Positions 13,293 through 23,470 of a stretch of 64,000 nucleotides of DNA are shown here, piece after piece. Position 1 is the first letter of the stretch. The number at the start of each line of letters is the position of its first letter. Location of the stretch: assembly GCF_050948215.1 (NCBI RefSeq), contig NC_135157.1, positions 3,348,001 to 3,412,000 on the forward strand, read 5' to 3'. Source of the DNA: Halictus rubicundus. Taxonomy: Eukaryota > Arthropoda > Insecta > Hymenoptera > Halictidae. The position numbers and the translations under genes were made by a program. The notes beneath the pieces are model-generated. The model saw only the letters and a program-made list of their open reading frames with translations, made no database searches and had not been told where the DNA came from.

Positions 13293-16200
13293 AGTAGCGG
13301 ATTAATCACGTGACATTGTGACACATGTACGATAGAAGGGAAAGGGTAGAGTGGTAAGCAAGTCTTAATCTGGCGACTCTGTCCAGAAAGTTGAACACCT
13401 CAGGAGTGGCTAGCAGGCAATTAACGAGGATTCCGTGCAATAAACGAGGTTGCAACTAGCAAGATTCTACTGTATAGCAATTTTATGATGCGCCATACTC
13501 AAAATTGTAAAGACAAATCGAAACGAGGTGCTGCGGGTGCCCGAATATTGACATACGGGTTAATGTTCAGTTGTAGTTTTTAAAAACTAGAAAATTCTAT
13601 AGATGCATAAAGATCCGCAGTCTACTTATGATATGCGTTTAATCGTGTATATATTCTTGAATGTTGCAATACTTTCTTTAACATCTTCCAGTCGATTCAA
13701 GAATAAATATCCCGGAAGGGCACCATCAGTTTCCGTTCCAGTTTCAAGTACCCTCTAACATCCCTAGCAGTTTCGAACATGAGCATGGTCACATCAGGTA
13801 CACGGTGAAAGCAGTAATCGACAGGCCCTGGAAGTTCGATCACGAATGTAAAGCCGCGTTCACCGTGGTCTCCATTTTAGATCTGAACGCACATCGAGAT
13901 AAATGCGTAAGAATTCACATTTTACTATTGCAACACACCACCGATTCGAACCATTAAGTAAATTATTAGGTGTACAAATTAATCTGTAGACCGTTATTCG
14001 CGAATTTATTAATAGTTTACAAGCAACTAAAATACCATTTTGTTCTTCAACATCTCCATCACTTTCTATGTGTTAACTCCATCTTACAAATAGTTCGACA
14101 GACTTTTCGCAAATAGTTAAAAGATTTCGATTCAGAATAAAGTTACAATTGATTAATTGCGAGAACCACGAATTAATTTATATACTTCATGTGATCTTTC
14201 TCGAACAGTTAGGAATCTACGACGAAGATGAAGAAACCTTCTGCTTCTGTTTGTGTAATAAGGGCGCGATGAATATAGTCACCCAAACGCCATCTTCTGG
14301 ATACGTTCCTGGACAAGCGATCAACATTATGGTGAATTACAAAAATGATTCCGAAATTCAAATCACGAAGATCACCACGAAATTGAAACGAGTAAGTAAC
14401 TTTAGAACTTGATTAAACCTGAAAGAAGTGTCAATTATAGAGATAGTAGAAACGATTTCCTGATAACTTTTCGAACAAACTTCTTTATACAAGCCTAGAG
14501 TATGATAAAAACCGTACGATATCAGAATAAATCCAATCTTGTCATCATTATAATGAAAGATACATCAGTCGCGTTTAGTGCTCGGTAGTCCTAGTGTTAA
14601 ATATTGGTTACTAGACTGCCGATTTTCATGCAAAATAATAATTATCCAAGTCTATCGTAAGAGACCGAAATTAAATGAAAACGTTTTTTCTCTTTTAATT
14701 CTTTTAAAAAGCCGATAATAATAATCATTACATTAAATTAAATAATTAAAATCAATTAAAATAATGATAGATTAAATCAATTTTTTTAATTAAAGTTCAA
14801 AATTAATTAAAACAATAAATAATTTAAATTCTTCTAATGTCTTTTTAGTTTGGAATTTAACTTATTCGTTTTTATTATAAGTTCATAAAATTCGCCGTCT
14901 ATTCATTACAAAAGAATAGAATTTTTTTTCGACCTAACAGAAAGAAATAACAGATATTTTGCAGATTCTGCCCAAAATCCTCATCACGAGTCTGACTGGG
15001 TGTTATATTGCAGGCGGTCAATATCAAACGACAAATCCCTTTTCATTTTCCTTTAAAGGTACTCAAGCTTCATGCGACTAGCAAGACCAAGACCGAACAT
15101 AGCGAAATTTCGTCCAATTCGTACGCAGGACCTTTTACATCGCAAGGAGTTGCCAATCTGGAAATTAGGGTTCCACCGATTCCACCGTCCCACCTGCCCT
15201 TTTGCGATATTATAGACTTGAACTATAACCTGAAGGTTATCGTCCATGTCACGGGTCTGTAAGTATGCATACGAATAAGATATCTTATCATGTTGGAATA
15301 CTGATAATTCGAGATACGGTGAGATTATCCATTAAACGGAATAATATTCGTGCGAACCGAACGGAAGTTTAAATCCTCGATTTCAGGGGCACTACAAAAT
15401 TTTCGCTCCTTTCGATTGTTTTCTTTTATCTTTAACATTCATAATCAGCTACGGAATAGTAATAGCAGCAATACTATTTTTCTTTATTATTAGCATAAAG
15501 CAAATTAATGGAAGACAACAAAATAAATAATTTCACAAACATTTCCAATTTTCTCATCCCAGAATACATTTTTTTTTTTGTTCTCAAGGGCTTCGCTGTA
15601 ACAATTAAGGTTACTGAACAAAATGTTTAGACTGTTAGTTCATTATTTAAACATTGCGCGGCGATGTTATAATTCCCCTTTAAATAATTGTCTGGGAAAT
15701 GAACAGTAATTGCAATACAAATAAGTATCTAAATCTATTCCTGTTTGTTAGCTATTCTAATTCGAGAATTCCAAGCTACATATAACAGTCAAAGAAAATT
15801 CATGTTCTACTTTGTCATGTGTACTACCAGACTCTTGTTCGGGGATCAGATGTAGTTTTACCTTGTACTAAAACGTTTTTTCGTGAAAAAATCAGCTATT
15901 GCAAAATTGAGAGGAGCTATCCGCTTCTGATTGGATCAATTCCACTATACTGTGCGCCGAGTACACCACCTATTGAAAAGATAAATATCACGACTCATCC
16001 CACAATGCCAATGCCTGAGATACCCGGTACTTCTAATTTACCCCCACCGCCTCCTGGGTTCGTCATCCCGGATCAAGCTGGTGCCTCCCTTGATTGGAAC
16101 ATACGTAAGAAACTATTAACAAAATTCACTAATTTTTCTCTCATACGTGCAGCTGCTAGGTTGGGCAAAAGTATGCCCAAAAATGTTTGGAAAGACAAAC

Positions 16201-16730
16201 CATAGTTAATTAGTACCGCTGGTAACGCTGCAAGTATTCCTCTTGTCCAAGACACAGGGCTAAGCCAGACTCTAAATATCACTCTAAATCAATTAATACT
16301 TTTAGTAACTCTACAAGTATTTGTCTTTCTCAAAACACATCGTGGTTATATCTAGATTACAAATTAAGCTACTTTCTCCTTCATTTAAGAAGCCTTGCGA
16401 AATAAATTATTTAAACATTAAATAGGATTTATAAAATCAAGAATTTTTTTATCAACACGATGCATGCTCGGAAATAAATTAGCCGTTTTTTTTTAAATTT
16501 TATTTTCCCCTTATGTACAGCACCCCCATCCTATGAGGAATGCATGTCAGGAGCGCAGAACATCAAAGACGATGACGAATCTGATCACGTTCAAGGCGCA
16601 AGTATGCCTTTTTCGCCCAAGTATCCTGTGTTTCATTATCCGTCAATTGGTAAGAGCTTAGATGTAGCGGACCAGTAGTGATTTCTATTTTAATCGGTAT
16701 CTTTTATTAGATATGCAAGAGAAACGATAG
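9348..16730 (+). CDS. Alpha-arrestin (ARRDC-like), tandem copy 1, eight exons
   Basis: Exons from splice sites, phase and comparison with copy 2: 9348-9465, 12352-12492, 13692-13906, 14209-14391, 15059-15258, 15896-16104, 16521-16649, 16711-16730, giving 404 residues. It starts MSSLGTFRIEFDKPDATYVP, typical of the arrestin N domain (about 1-158). The arrestin C domain runs about 159-305 (SSGYVPGQAINIMVNY through VPPIPPSHLPFC and LIGSIPLYCAP). The tail has a PPPPP run and PPSY (357-360), the WW-domain ligand by which alpha-arrestins recruit NEDD4-family ubiquitin ligases to membrane cargo. The final short exon gives the tail DMQEKR. All phases agree and no stop interrupts it, so it looks functional. 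The start codon aligns with that of copy 2. The last exon is inferred; reading through its donor would instead end at 16678 after 407 residues. Confidence 0.88.
9612..10535. mobile_element. Long-armed inverted-repeat element in intron 1 of arrestin copy 1
   Basis: The left arm (about 9612-9770) and right arm (about 10345-10535) are diverged inverse copies. AGCAAGAACTGAATATTCGG with TATACTTCAT following at the left matches ATGAAGTATACAGAATATTC and TGTTCTTGCT at the right; CATTTCGGTGTCGCATCCAA matches the inverse of TTGGGTGCGACACCGAAGTG. The arms are about 150 bp and about 70-75% alike by eye. The interior is AT-rich and non-coding. It is absent from the same intron of copy 2. The superfamily is not clear. 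Confidence 0.65.
10901..11079. mobile_element. TAGACTGCGGAT-family MITE (hAT type) in intron 1
   Basis: It starts TAGACCGTGAATTATATG and ends CAAATATCTGCAGTCTA, the same ends as the 2665-3724 hAT element in degraded form. The 179-bp body (tract TTTATGACAAAACTAGTTGG, later GGTTGACAATTTTTATTTTG) is shared with the copy at 42919-43119. No clear target duplication survives here. Confidence 0.65.
13033..13472. mobile_element. Pogo-like MITE with TA duplication and internal (TC)n
   Basis: The ends are CAGTAGAACCTCGCTCGTTG and an inverse end GCAAGATTCTACTG, flanked by TA on both sides (13031-13032, 13473-13474). The TIR resembles pogo/Tigger ends. A (TC)n run of about 50 bp sits inside at 13238-13289. 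There is no coding capacity. It lies in intron 2 of arrestin copy 1 and is not in copy 2, so it inserted after the duplication or was lost from copy 2. The same ends occur at 60180-61073. Confidence 0.8.
13800..14100 (+). repeat. Near-identical paralogue tract, partner at about 19990-20290
   Basis: From TACACGGTGAAAGC in exon 3 through the first ~190 bases of intron 3, this tract differs from the corresponding part of copy 2 at only a few positions, including intron sequence under little expected constraint (GAATTCACATTTTACT, then CAACACACCACCGATTCGAA, then TTACAAGCAACTAAAATACC). Sequence on either side is clearly more diverged. This is the pattern of recent gene conversion between tandem copies. 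Confidence 0.8.
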
Positions 16731-16821
16731 CAAAACTACAAAAATGAGCCGCAGGAATCTTGCAACGATCAAACATACGCTTTAACGCATTCGCCACTAG
16801 CCATGAAGAAAATTACATTAA

Positions 16822-17063
16822 CCCCTTGCTCTACAATATCGAGTCATACTCGTGATGAAGATTCTGAGCAGAGTCTAATAAATATGCATGTTATTAATTA
16901 CCTTTAAACCGAAATAAAATTCTATTTTGGCGTTGCTAATGTACAGCTATTGAAGAACATATAGGTATACAATAGATATAAATTTTCTCCTTTTTTTAGA
17001 AAATTACGAATTACAAAAAAGTTCTAGTCACTGAAACCGTAAAATGAATCGTAGTGCAAGGTG
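16822..17063. mobile_element. TTAA-flanked MITE (CCCCTTGC family)
   Basis: It starts CCCCTTGCTCTACAATATCG and ends GTAGTGCAAGGTG, between TTAA sites at 16818-16821 and 17064-17067, as in piggyBac-type insertions. The 242-bp body is non-coding. Relatives: 35220-35446 and a partial copy ending at 52298. It lies between the two arrestin copies, just after the copy 1 stop. Confidence 0.75.
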
Positions 17064-17067
17064 TTAA

Positions 17068-17736
17068 TTTCACACCTGTGATTACTTAAAATTATGACAC
17101 AGCGTGGGATTGATATGCGTGGTAAATATATGCATTATTTATACACGATTGAAGTATTGCAGTCACATAACAAAATTACATATTCGCATGATTTATTTCA
17201 TATCTCAAAAAAAAATCATATCATTCTATCAACTTACATCCTTTTCATCCCAAGTGTCCCTACAATAAAGTACGACTGTCTCTTTTCATGTTCTCGGACG
17301 TTCAAAAATTCCTATGGAAACCCATTGTAAAATCGACTCAAAAATTCCTCTTACAATCGAGTGATTCTGTGAAAGTCAACAGTAGCGCATTTTCGATTTT
17401 TCTATTTGACCTCGTGTTTCGTTTTGAAGCTAAGCGTATATGCCGCGCCTATGCTAACGTTGTTATTGATAGAGTGATTCGTCCGGAGTCTACCGAAGTC
17501 CCCGCAGTGAAATCATGGCTCAAGATAACGGAAAATCTATCAGCATGGATAAAAGCATGGCTAATTGCTCGTGAAACTTCTATTAAGTCGTGAACGTTAC
17601 GAGGAGACAGTTCACACGCCTGTGTAATCACGTTATTCTGGCTTCCCCTTCCACAAAATTCCATCAATTTGCCAGTGGACTCGCTCGATAAGAAAGATCA
17701 AAGCAAGACGCCAGTTTTCTGCGAGTTCTCAGCAGG
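17068..17736. other. Spacer between arrestin copies: copy 1 3' end and copy 2 upstream region
   Basis: A possible polyadenylation signal AATAAA lies at about 17263. Positions about 17160-17240 (TTATTTCATATCTCAAAA) resemble about 23425-23475 downstream of copy 2, marking the 3' edge of the duplicated unit. GACTCGCTCGATAAG at 17678-17692 repeats the sequence upstream of copy 1. No separate gene is supported. Confidence 0.55.
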
Positions 17737-20700
17737 ATGTCATCGTTGAGGACGTTTCGTATAGAGTTCGATCGACCGGTCGCCGCGTACCAACCCGGCG
17801 AATTAGTGACGGGTAAAATTATCGTGGACCTGGCCAAAGACAAAACCGTCAGAGGTAAGTCGCGAAACCCGCATACGAAATAAGAGAACGTATGTTGAAC
17901 AGGAGGCGCTGATCTACGACCGACATTGTGACGCGGAAAATATTCAATTGTGAATCACCGACTACGATTACAGTGGTCACGAAACATTCAACTTTCCATG
18001 AAAATAGCGTACTAATCGAAAGTAATGTCATACGTCAGAGAGTTGGAAAATGTTTATAGAAAACAGAGACCGGTTAACTATTCTGCAAAAAGAACAAATT
18101 ATTTCTTTTTATCGATTATTTGTTTTGGTGATTTAAAAGGGTAAAGAAATGAATGTTCAATTAAACATTTATTCATATATTGTTTTGTGAAAATTTACAG
18201 TGAGTTACGTCTAATATCGTACACCGCATATAGAAAAAAGTTTCTCATAGAAGAAATGGTTTCGAGATAATATTGATGGAAAAATAGGACAAATAAATGT
18301 TTGAAATGTACCTGATTTATTATATCAAATTGGTGAACCTTTGAGTTTGTAAAGAACTTTCTGAATGATTTTATCTCACTGTAGTTTGAGATTTTGCATT
18401 CTAAGTAATGCATTCTGAGGTACTTGACAAAAAGAAAAAGTGTAATAGCGAAGAAAACAATGACGCTTAAGATCGATAAGCGATAACATCACTGTACAGT
18501 GAATCATTCTAATATATCCCGCATTTCGTACTACGAGGTGTGTGCATAAATTATTCCTCGGTTATACATGCGGGCGCTATTATTATCCTCCAAATATTAT
18601 TAAACTGTTAAAGTTACAATTTCGGCACATAGCACAGCTTTCGAACAAAGTTAACGTTAAGCTTAACACTAAAACCAGTCAAAATAACTGGTTTTAGAGT
18701 TTTTATTTCGTGACTATTATAATTAAAAAGATGCCATGACTGAAGATTATTGAATACATTTATTTTTCGAACATATGTAATAAAACTAGAGCTAAATTAG
18801 AATGAATACCATTCATTTTCAGTGTACACTAGTTGTAGAGTGGGTGATAAAATTATAAGAGCAACTTGCACAAATCGAAGGGTTTGCGTTAAAACAATAA
18901 ATTTTTCAATAACACCCCAAGCACACCGAATATTTTTTCTGAAATATTCACGTTCACAGATTGAAAATATAGTAGAGTTCCGTATTGTATGTGACATTAA
19001 ATGTACAGTAAATCCACGATTAGCTTAACGCGATATTGGTAAAAATTAATTTTTTAATTACTTGGTTTATCATCACATCTTGAAAGTTTAAATTTCATGA
19101 AATAATGCAATGATTTAGTGTAAATGTAATTTTATACCATACTTTGATATTATTGCATGCTACAGAACATTTACCCTCGTTATTCAGTAATCACTTTTTG
19201 ACTACTATTGAATACTAATTAATAATGAAACTAATTAATAATATGTAGGACTCTATTTCGTTGCCAAGGGGATAGCTATCGTACATTGGACGGAATCATC
19301 AAGTACAACCGATTTCGATGGCAAAAGCACAAGTACCACCGAAAGCTATTCTGCTGATCAACACTATTTCACTATAAGCGCCGATGCATTGGGTACACGT
19401 GAATGTGAGTGCAACTACCACTGTACTTTCTTCAAATCCTTTGAAACCCTTCAACTTCTAAATATGTATGTGCTTACTACACCATATATGAAACCGGTAT
19501 TGTTAGTAGTTACAGATTAAAGAATACCAAGGATATTTTCCTCAAGGATTTATTAGGTCGTAACATAAATCCGTATATAATCATACTTATCTGCATTTGC
19601 AACGGGTAACAACTAAATCGTTACAATTAAATCATATTTATAATTGAAACCATACGAATTTATGTTACAACCCAATAAATCAACTATCAACGTCTTAAAA
19701 ACTAGGAAAAATAATAATTATGTACTGATCTTTTGTTGCATACATGATTAAATGATTTCGGAAATTAGATGCATAAAATTGGAAAATACCGTAAATGCAT
19801 AAATATCCGCAGCCTACATATTATATGTATTTAATCATGCGAATATTCTTAAATTGTACAATATTTTCTTCAACATCTCCAGCGAATTCAAGAGTAGAAC
19901 TTACGGAGGGATACCATCAGTTTCCGTTTCAATTTGATCTACCCTGTAATATTCCCAGTAGCTTCGAACACACGTACGGACATATCAGATACACGGTGAA
20001 AGCCGTAATCAACAGGCCCTGGAAATTCGATCACGAATGTAAAGCCGCGTTCACCGTGGTCTCCATTTTAGATCTGAACACACATCGAGATAAATGCGTA
20101 AGAATTCACATTTTACTCTTGCAACACACCACCGATTCGAACCATTAAGTAAATCATTAGGTGTACAAATTAAACTGTAGACCGCTATTCGCGAATTTAT
20201 TAATAGTTTACAAGCAACTAAAATACCATTTTGTTCCTCAACATCTCCATCACTTTCTATGCGGTTACCCTACCTTACAGGTAGTTCAACCATCTCCAAT
20301 ACAGTGGTTGAAAGATTTGAATTCAAAATAAAAATATAATTGATTAATTGTGAGAACCACTAATTCATTTTTATACTTAATATCATCTTTCTCGAACAGA
20401 TAGGAATCTACGACGAGGCTCAAAAACGCTTCTCGTGCTGTTGCTGTAGCATAGGCTCGATGAACATAACTATCCAAGTACCGTCTTCTGGTTATGTTCC
20501 TGGACAAATAATCGGCACATTGGTGAATTTCGTGAACACTACTTCCGAAGTTCGTATAACGAAGGTCCATACAATTTTGGAACGAGTAAGTGAAGCCATT
20601 GAGATTTTGAAAATCGTATGGTTATCGTTCTCTTCATTTTTCCTTTAAGGCACTTAGATTCCATGCAACTTCTAAGACCAGGACCGAGAATTTCGAAGTT

Positions 20701-22817
20701 ACGTCCAGTTCATACTCAGGACCTTTCAACACAGAAGGACAAGCTAATTTGGAAATCAGAATTCCCCCGATACCGCCGTCCAACTTATCATTTTGCAAAA
20801 TTATAGACTTGGACTACAACCTAAAGGTCGTCATCCATTTTACAGGACCGTAAGTTCAAATACAAAATATCTTATTTGGTTGATAATTTGAAACATGATT
20901 AAACATCCATCAAACAGTATAATCTTAACGCTAACGGACGGAAGTTTACTTTCTTGATTTCCAATGCATTGAACTGTATATCTTTCGATTGCGTCTTATC
21001 TATTTAATTGCTGTAGTACACCGCTATGCGTCATTAGCGCGAGTTTCCATTAAGAAATAGAAAAAGTATCCTAAAGCTATTGTTTTATACTAAGCTGTGC
21101 TTCGCAGAGAAATTGCGCGTCATGTCCAGCTTAACTATAGCGTAATGACTGATATCGTCACAATCTTTCTTCCAATTGATGTGTTCCATGATAAACTTCT
21201 CTTTCGTCGTTGTCGATAAACTAAATGCAGGTTTAGACAATATGATCCAACACTTCCAAGCTGCGTACCTGAGACAAAGAAAGTTACATCAACTTATTCG
21301 AACTACAAGGTGTTTCAGTATACATGGTACAATCAGAAAAATGAGCCAAGAGTATGCGATAAAATTTTCCTATTCGTGGCTCGGTTTCCAAGAAAAACAA
21401 ATTTAGAAGTTCATTACATTGGGTTGGAACGAAAATTCCTAGCATTTTTAAATTAAAATTCAAATTTTCATTCAACATTCAACAATATATCTTCCATTCT
21501 GTTCTATTACTTTTTGCCATTATTAAGATAACTTATCACGTTATTGAATAAACCTATGAATAAATGTCTTAACTTTAACTTTGTATTTCCATTTAAAAAC
21601 GCTATGAACCTTCGTTCGAACTCAATGTTTTCCTTGTTAACAAATCAGGCACCTCAAAGTTCAGAAGAGTTATCCTCTTCTGATTGGATCCGTGCCACTG
21701 TACATTGCACCGAGCGTACCTAGCGAACCTCCGAGAACCACGAAAGAACCTGGTCAATCGATTCCAATGCCGGAGCCCAGTGCTTCTAATGCACAACCAC
21801 CACATATTGGTTTTGTTGTTCAGGACCAAGCTGGCACTTCCACAAACTGGGACATACGTAAGTGATCATTAACCAAATTCAATGATATTTCTTTGTGACA
21901 CGTGTTACTAAAATCATGTCCTAGAAGAAAGAGTATTAATTATTCAAGAATTATATATTTACAAATCCTTACGAAATAAATGATTTAATTCTTTGCACTC
22001 GAAACTCTTTCAACTGCAGAACCTAGACATCTAGACATTTGATTAACACTAAGTTTACTGAACATGGTCTAATATTTTTAATTTACAATTATTGAGATTG
22101 TAAAACTGCATCCATAAGGAATTATCCAACAAATTTATTTCTTTGGGTAAACATATATTACAAAAAGAAATGGTTAAAAATTTGAATAGACACATTCTCG
22201 TTATTTTAAAATAGTCACTCTTAGTGCTGCATAAACCTAGTGTTAAACAGTTTATGTAAAACATTTTCATTGCATATGATTCTTTTCACTTTGAATGAAA
22301 AGTTTGATTGACTGTCATAATCATTTTATCTAGACATTTTCTTCATAAATGCATAAGATCTACAGTCTACTAATAAGTAATCCTCAGTAACATAATCTAA
22401 TAATTTCTTTTAAGAGTATCATATTAAAAAGATTAATGAGCTACTTTGTGATACAGTAAAATTACTAAGATTCCTATTACTGAGTGTCCGGTAGTTTGAA
22501 TGTTATTTGTGAAATTTTCTTTAGCAACACGTTGCGAAGTCAGTGAATGGAAATAAATTAGTATTTTTCATGAATATTTGTCTTCCCTTTGAATGCAGCA
22601 CCTCCATCTTATGAAGAATGCGTGTCAGGAGCTGAGCACATCAAAGATCATGGTGAATCCGACTATGTGCAAGGTGCAAGTACTCCTTTCTCGCCCAAGT
22701 ATCCTGTGTTCAACTATCCAGCACCAAGTAAGATTAACTCTGCAGAAACTAGATGCTATAAATTAGAGGACTTTCTTTTTAATAGAATGTTCGTTTTTAG
22801 GTGCGCCAAACAAATGA
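17737..22817 (+). CDS. Alpha-arrestin (ARRDC-like), tandem copy 2, eight exons, PPxY and PSAP tail
   Basis: Exons: 17737-17854, 19249-19404, 19883-20097, 20400-20585, 20650-20849, 21649-21857, 22599-22727, 22801-22817, giving 409 residues. Intron phases match copy 1 at every boundary. It starts MSSLRTFRIEFDRPVAAYQP; the N domain is about 1-163 and the C domain about 164-310. Differences from copy 1 include a 15-base longer exon 2 and a CCCC cluster (FSCCCCSIG) at the start of exon 4. PPSY is at 363-366, and the tail ends YPAPSAPNK, so PSAP at 404-407 is a potential TSG101/ESCRT-I ligand as in human ARRDC1. It is a predicted adaptor between NEDD4-family ligases and membrane proteins. It is intact. 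The tiny last exon follows a 73-bp intron and is inferred; unspliced read-through would add an unrelated 55-residue tail ending at 22903. Confidence 0.88.
19990..20290 (+). repeat. Near-identical paralogue tract, partner at about 13800-14100
   Basis: This is the copy 2 side of the tract described at 13800-14100. The end of exon 3 and the beginning of intron 3 match copy 1 almost base for base, while exons 1, 2 and 4 and most introns are clearly diverged. Confidence 0.8.
22047..22242. mobile_element. TTAA-flanked MITE (CACTAGGTTTACGG family)
   Basis: The ends are CACTAAGTTTACTG and the inverse end ATAAACCTAGTG, between TTAA at 22043-22046 and 22243-22246. The 196-bp element lies in intron 6 of arrestin copy 2. 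The body shares ATTGAGATTGTAAAACTGCA and GAATAGACACATTCTCGTTA with the copy at 45971-46160. It is non-coding. Confidence 0.85.
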
Positions 22818-23470
22818 ACGAAGAACTAGAAAAATGGGTTTCATTAAAACTGGAGCACGTGTTGAACAAAACATGTTCGAATGAACTGTTACTATTCATA
22901 TGAAAAAGTTTTTCATTGAACACTCGCAACTATACCAGCATACTCTTCAATGAACTGTATTTGACCAACAACGATGAACTGGAAACGAATATACATACCT
23001 CGCTAGACGTTAGTTTTACTATATATTCTTATATAAATTACTTTATGCTTTTATATATATACAATTGTGGAATTTTTTGTATCGCGAAAACGCATAGTGT
23101 TTCTTTTTTTATTAGCCTTTTTTAAAAGAGCTGTAAATGTCCTTTGAGCACTAACAGGTTACGAGACATTCTATTTAGAATAAACCATAAAATTCAATTC
23201 ATTCTAGAATAAACTAAAGTTCAATCTTATCAGTATTATAAAGCAAAATGTTTATATATGACGTTATGTGCTCGGTAGTTCTGCTGTTAAACATTATTAT
23301 TAATTAATTGAACGCTATGCTTCTCGCAAAACTGTGGTCCATGTCAGTTTCTCCTAATCCTTCGCGTGTTCCCGGCCGATGTCGGAAGGCAACAAGGGAA
23401 AAGCAACGGTTTTACGAAAATGATATATTTACACAATTTATTTCATATCTCAACATCGTCATATTTTAAT
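22818..23470 (+). other. Probable 3' UTR of arrestin copy 2
   Basis: After the stop there are AATAAA signals at about 23178 and 23206. A fragment ending GTGCTCGGTAGTTCTGCTGTTAA (about 23266-23288) resembles a repeat end seen at about 14572-14599. From about 23425 the sequence matches the region after copy 1, so the duplicated unit reaches this far. Confidence 0.5.

Noticed and set aside
22801..22903. Longer C-terminus of arrestin copy 2 by reading through the exon 7 donor
   Set aside because: The donor site sits at the same codon and phase in copy 1, the extra residues are not shared between copies, and splicing to 22801 gives a sensible PSAP-type ending.
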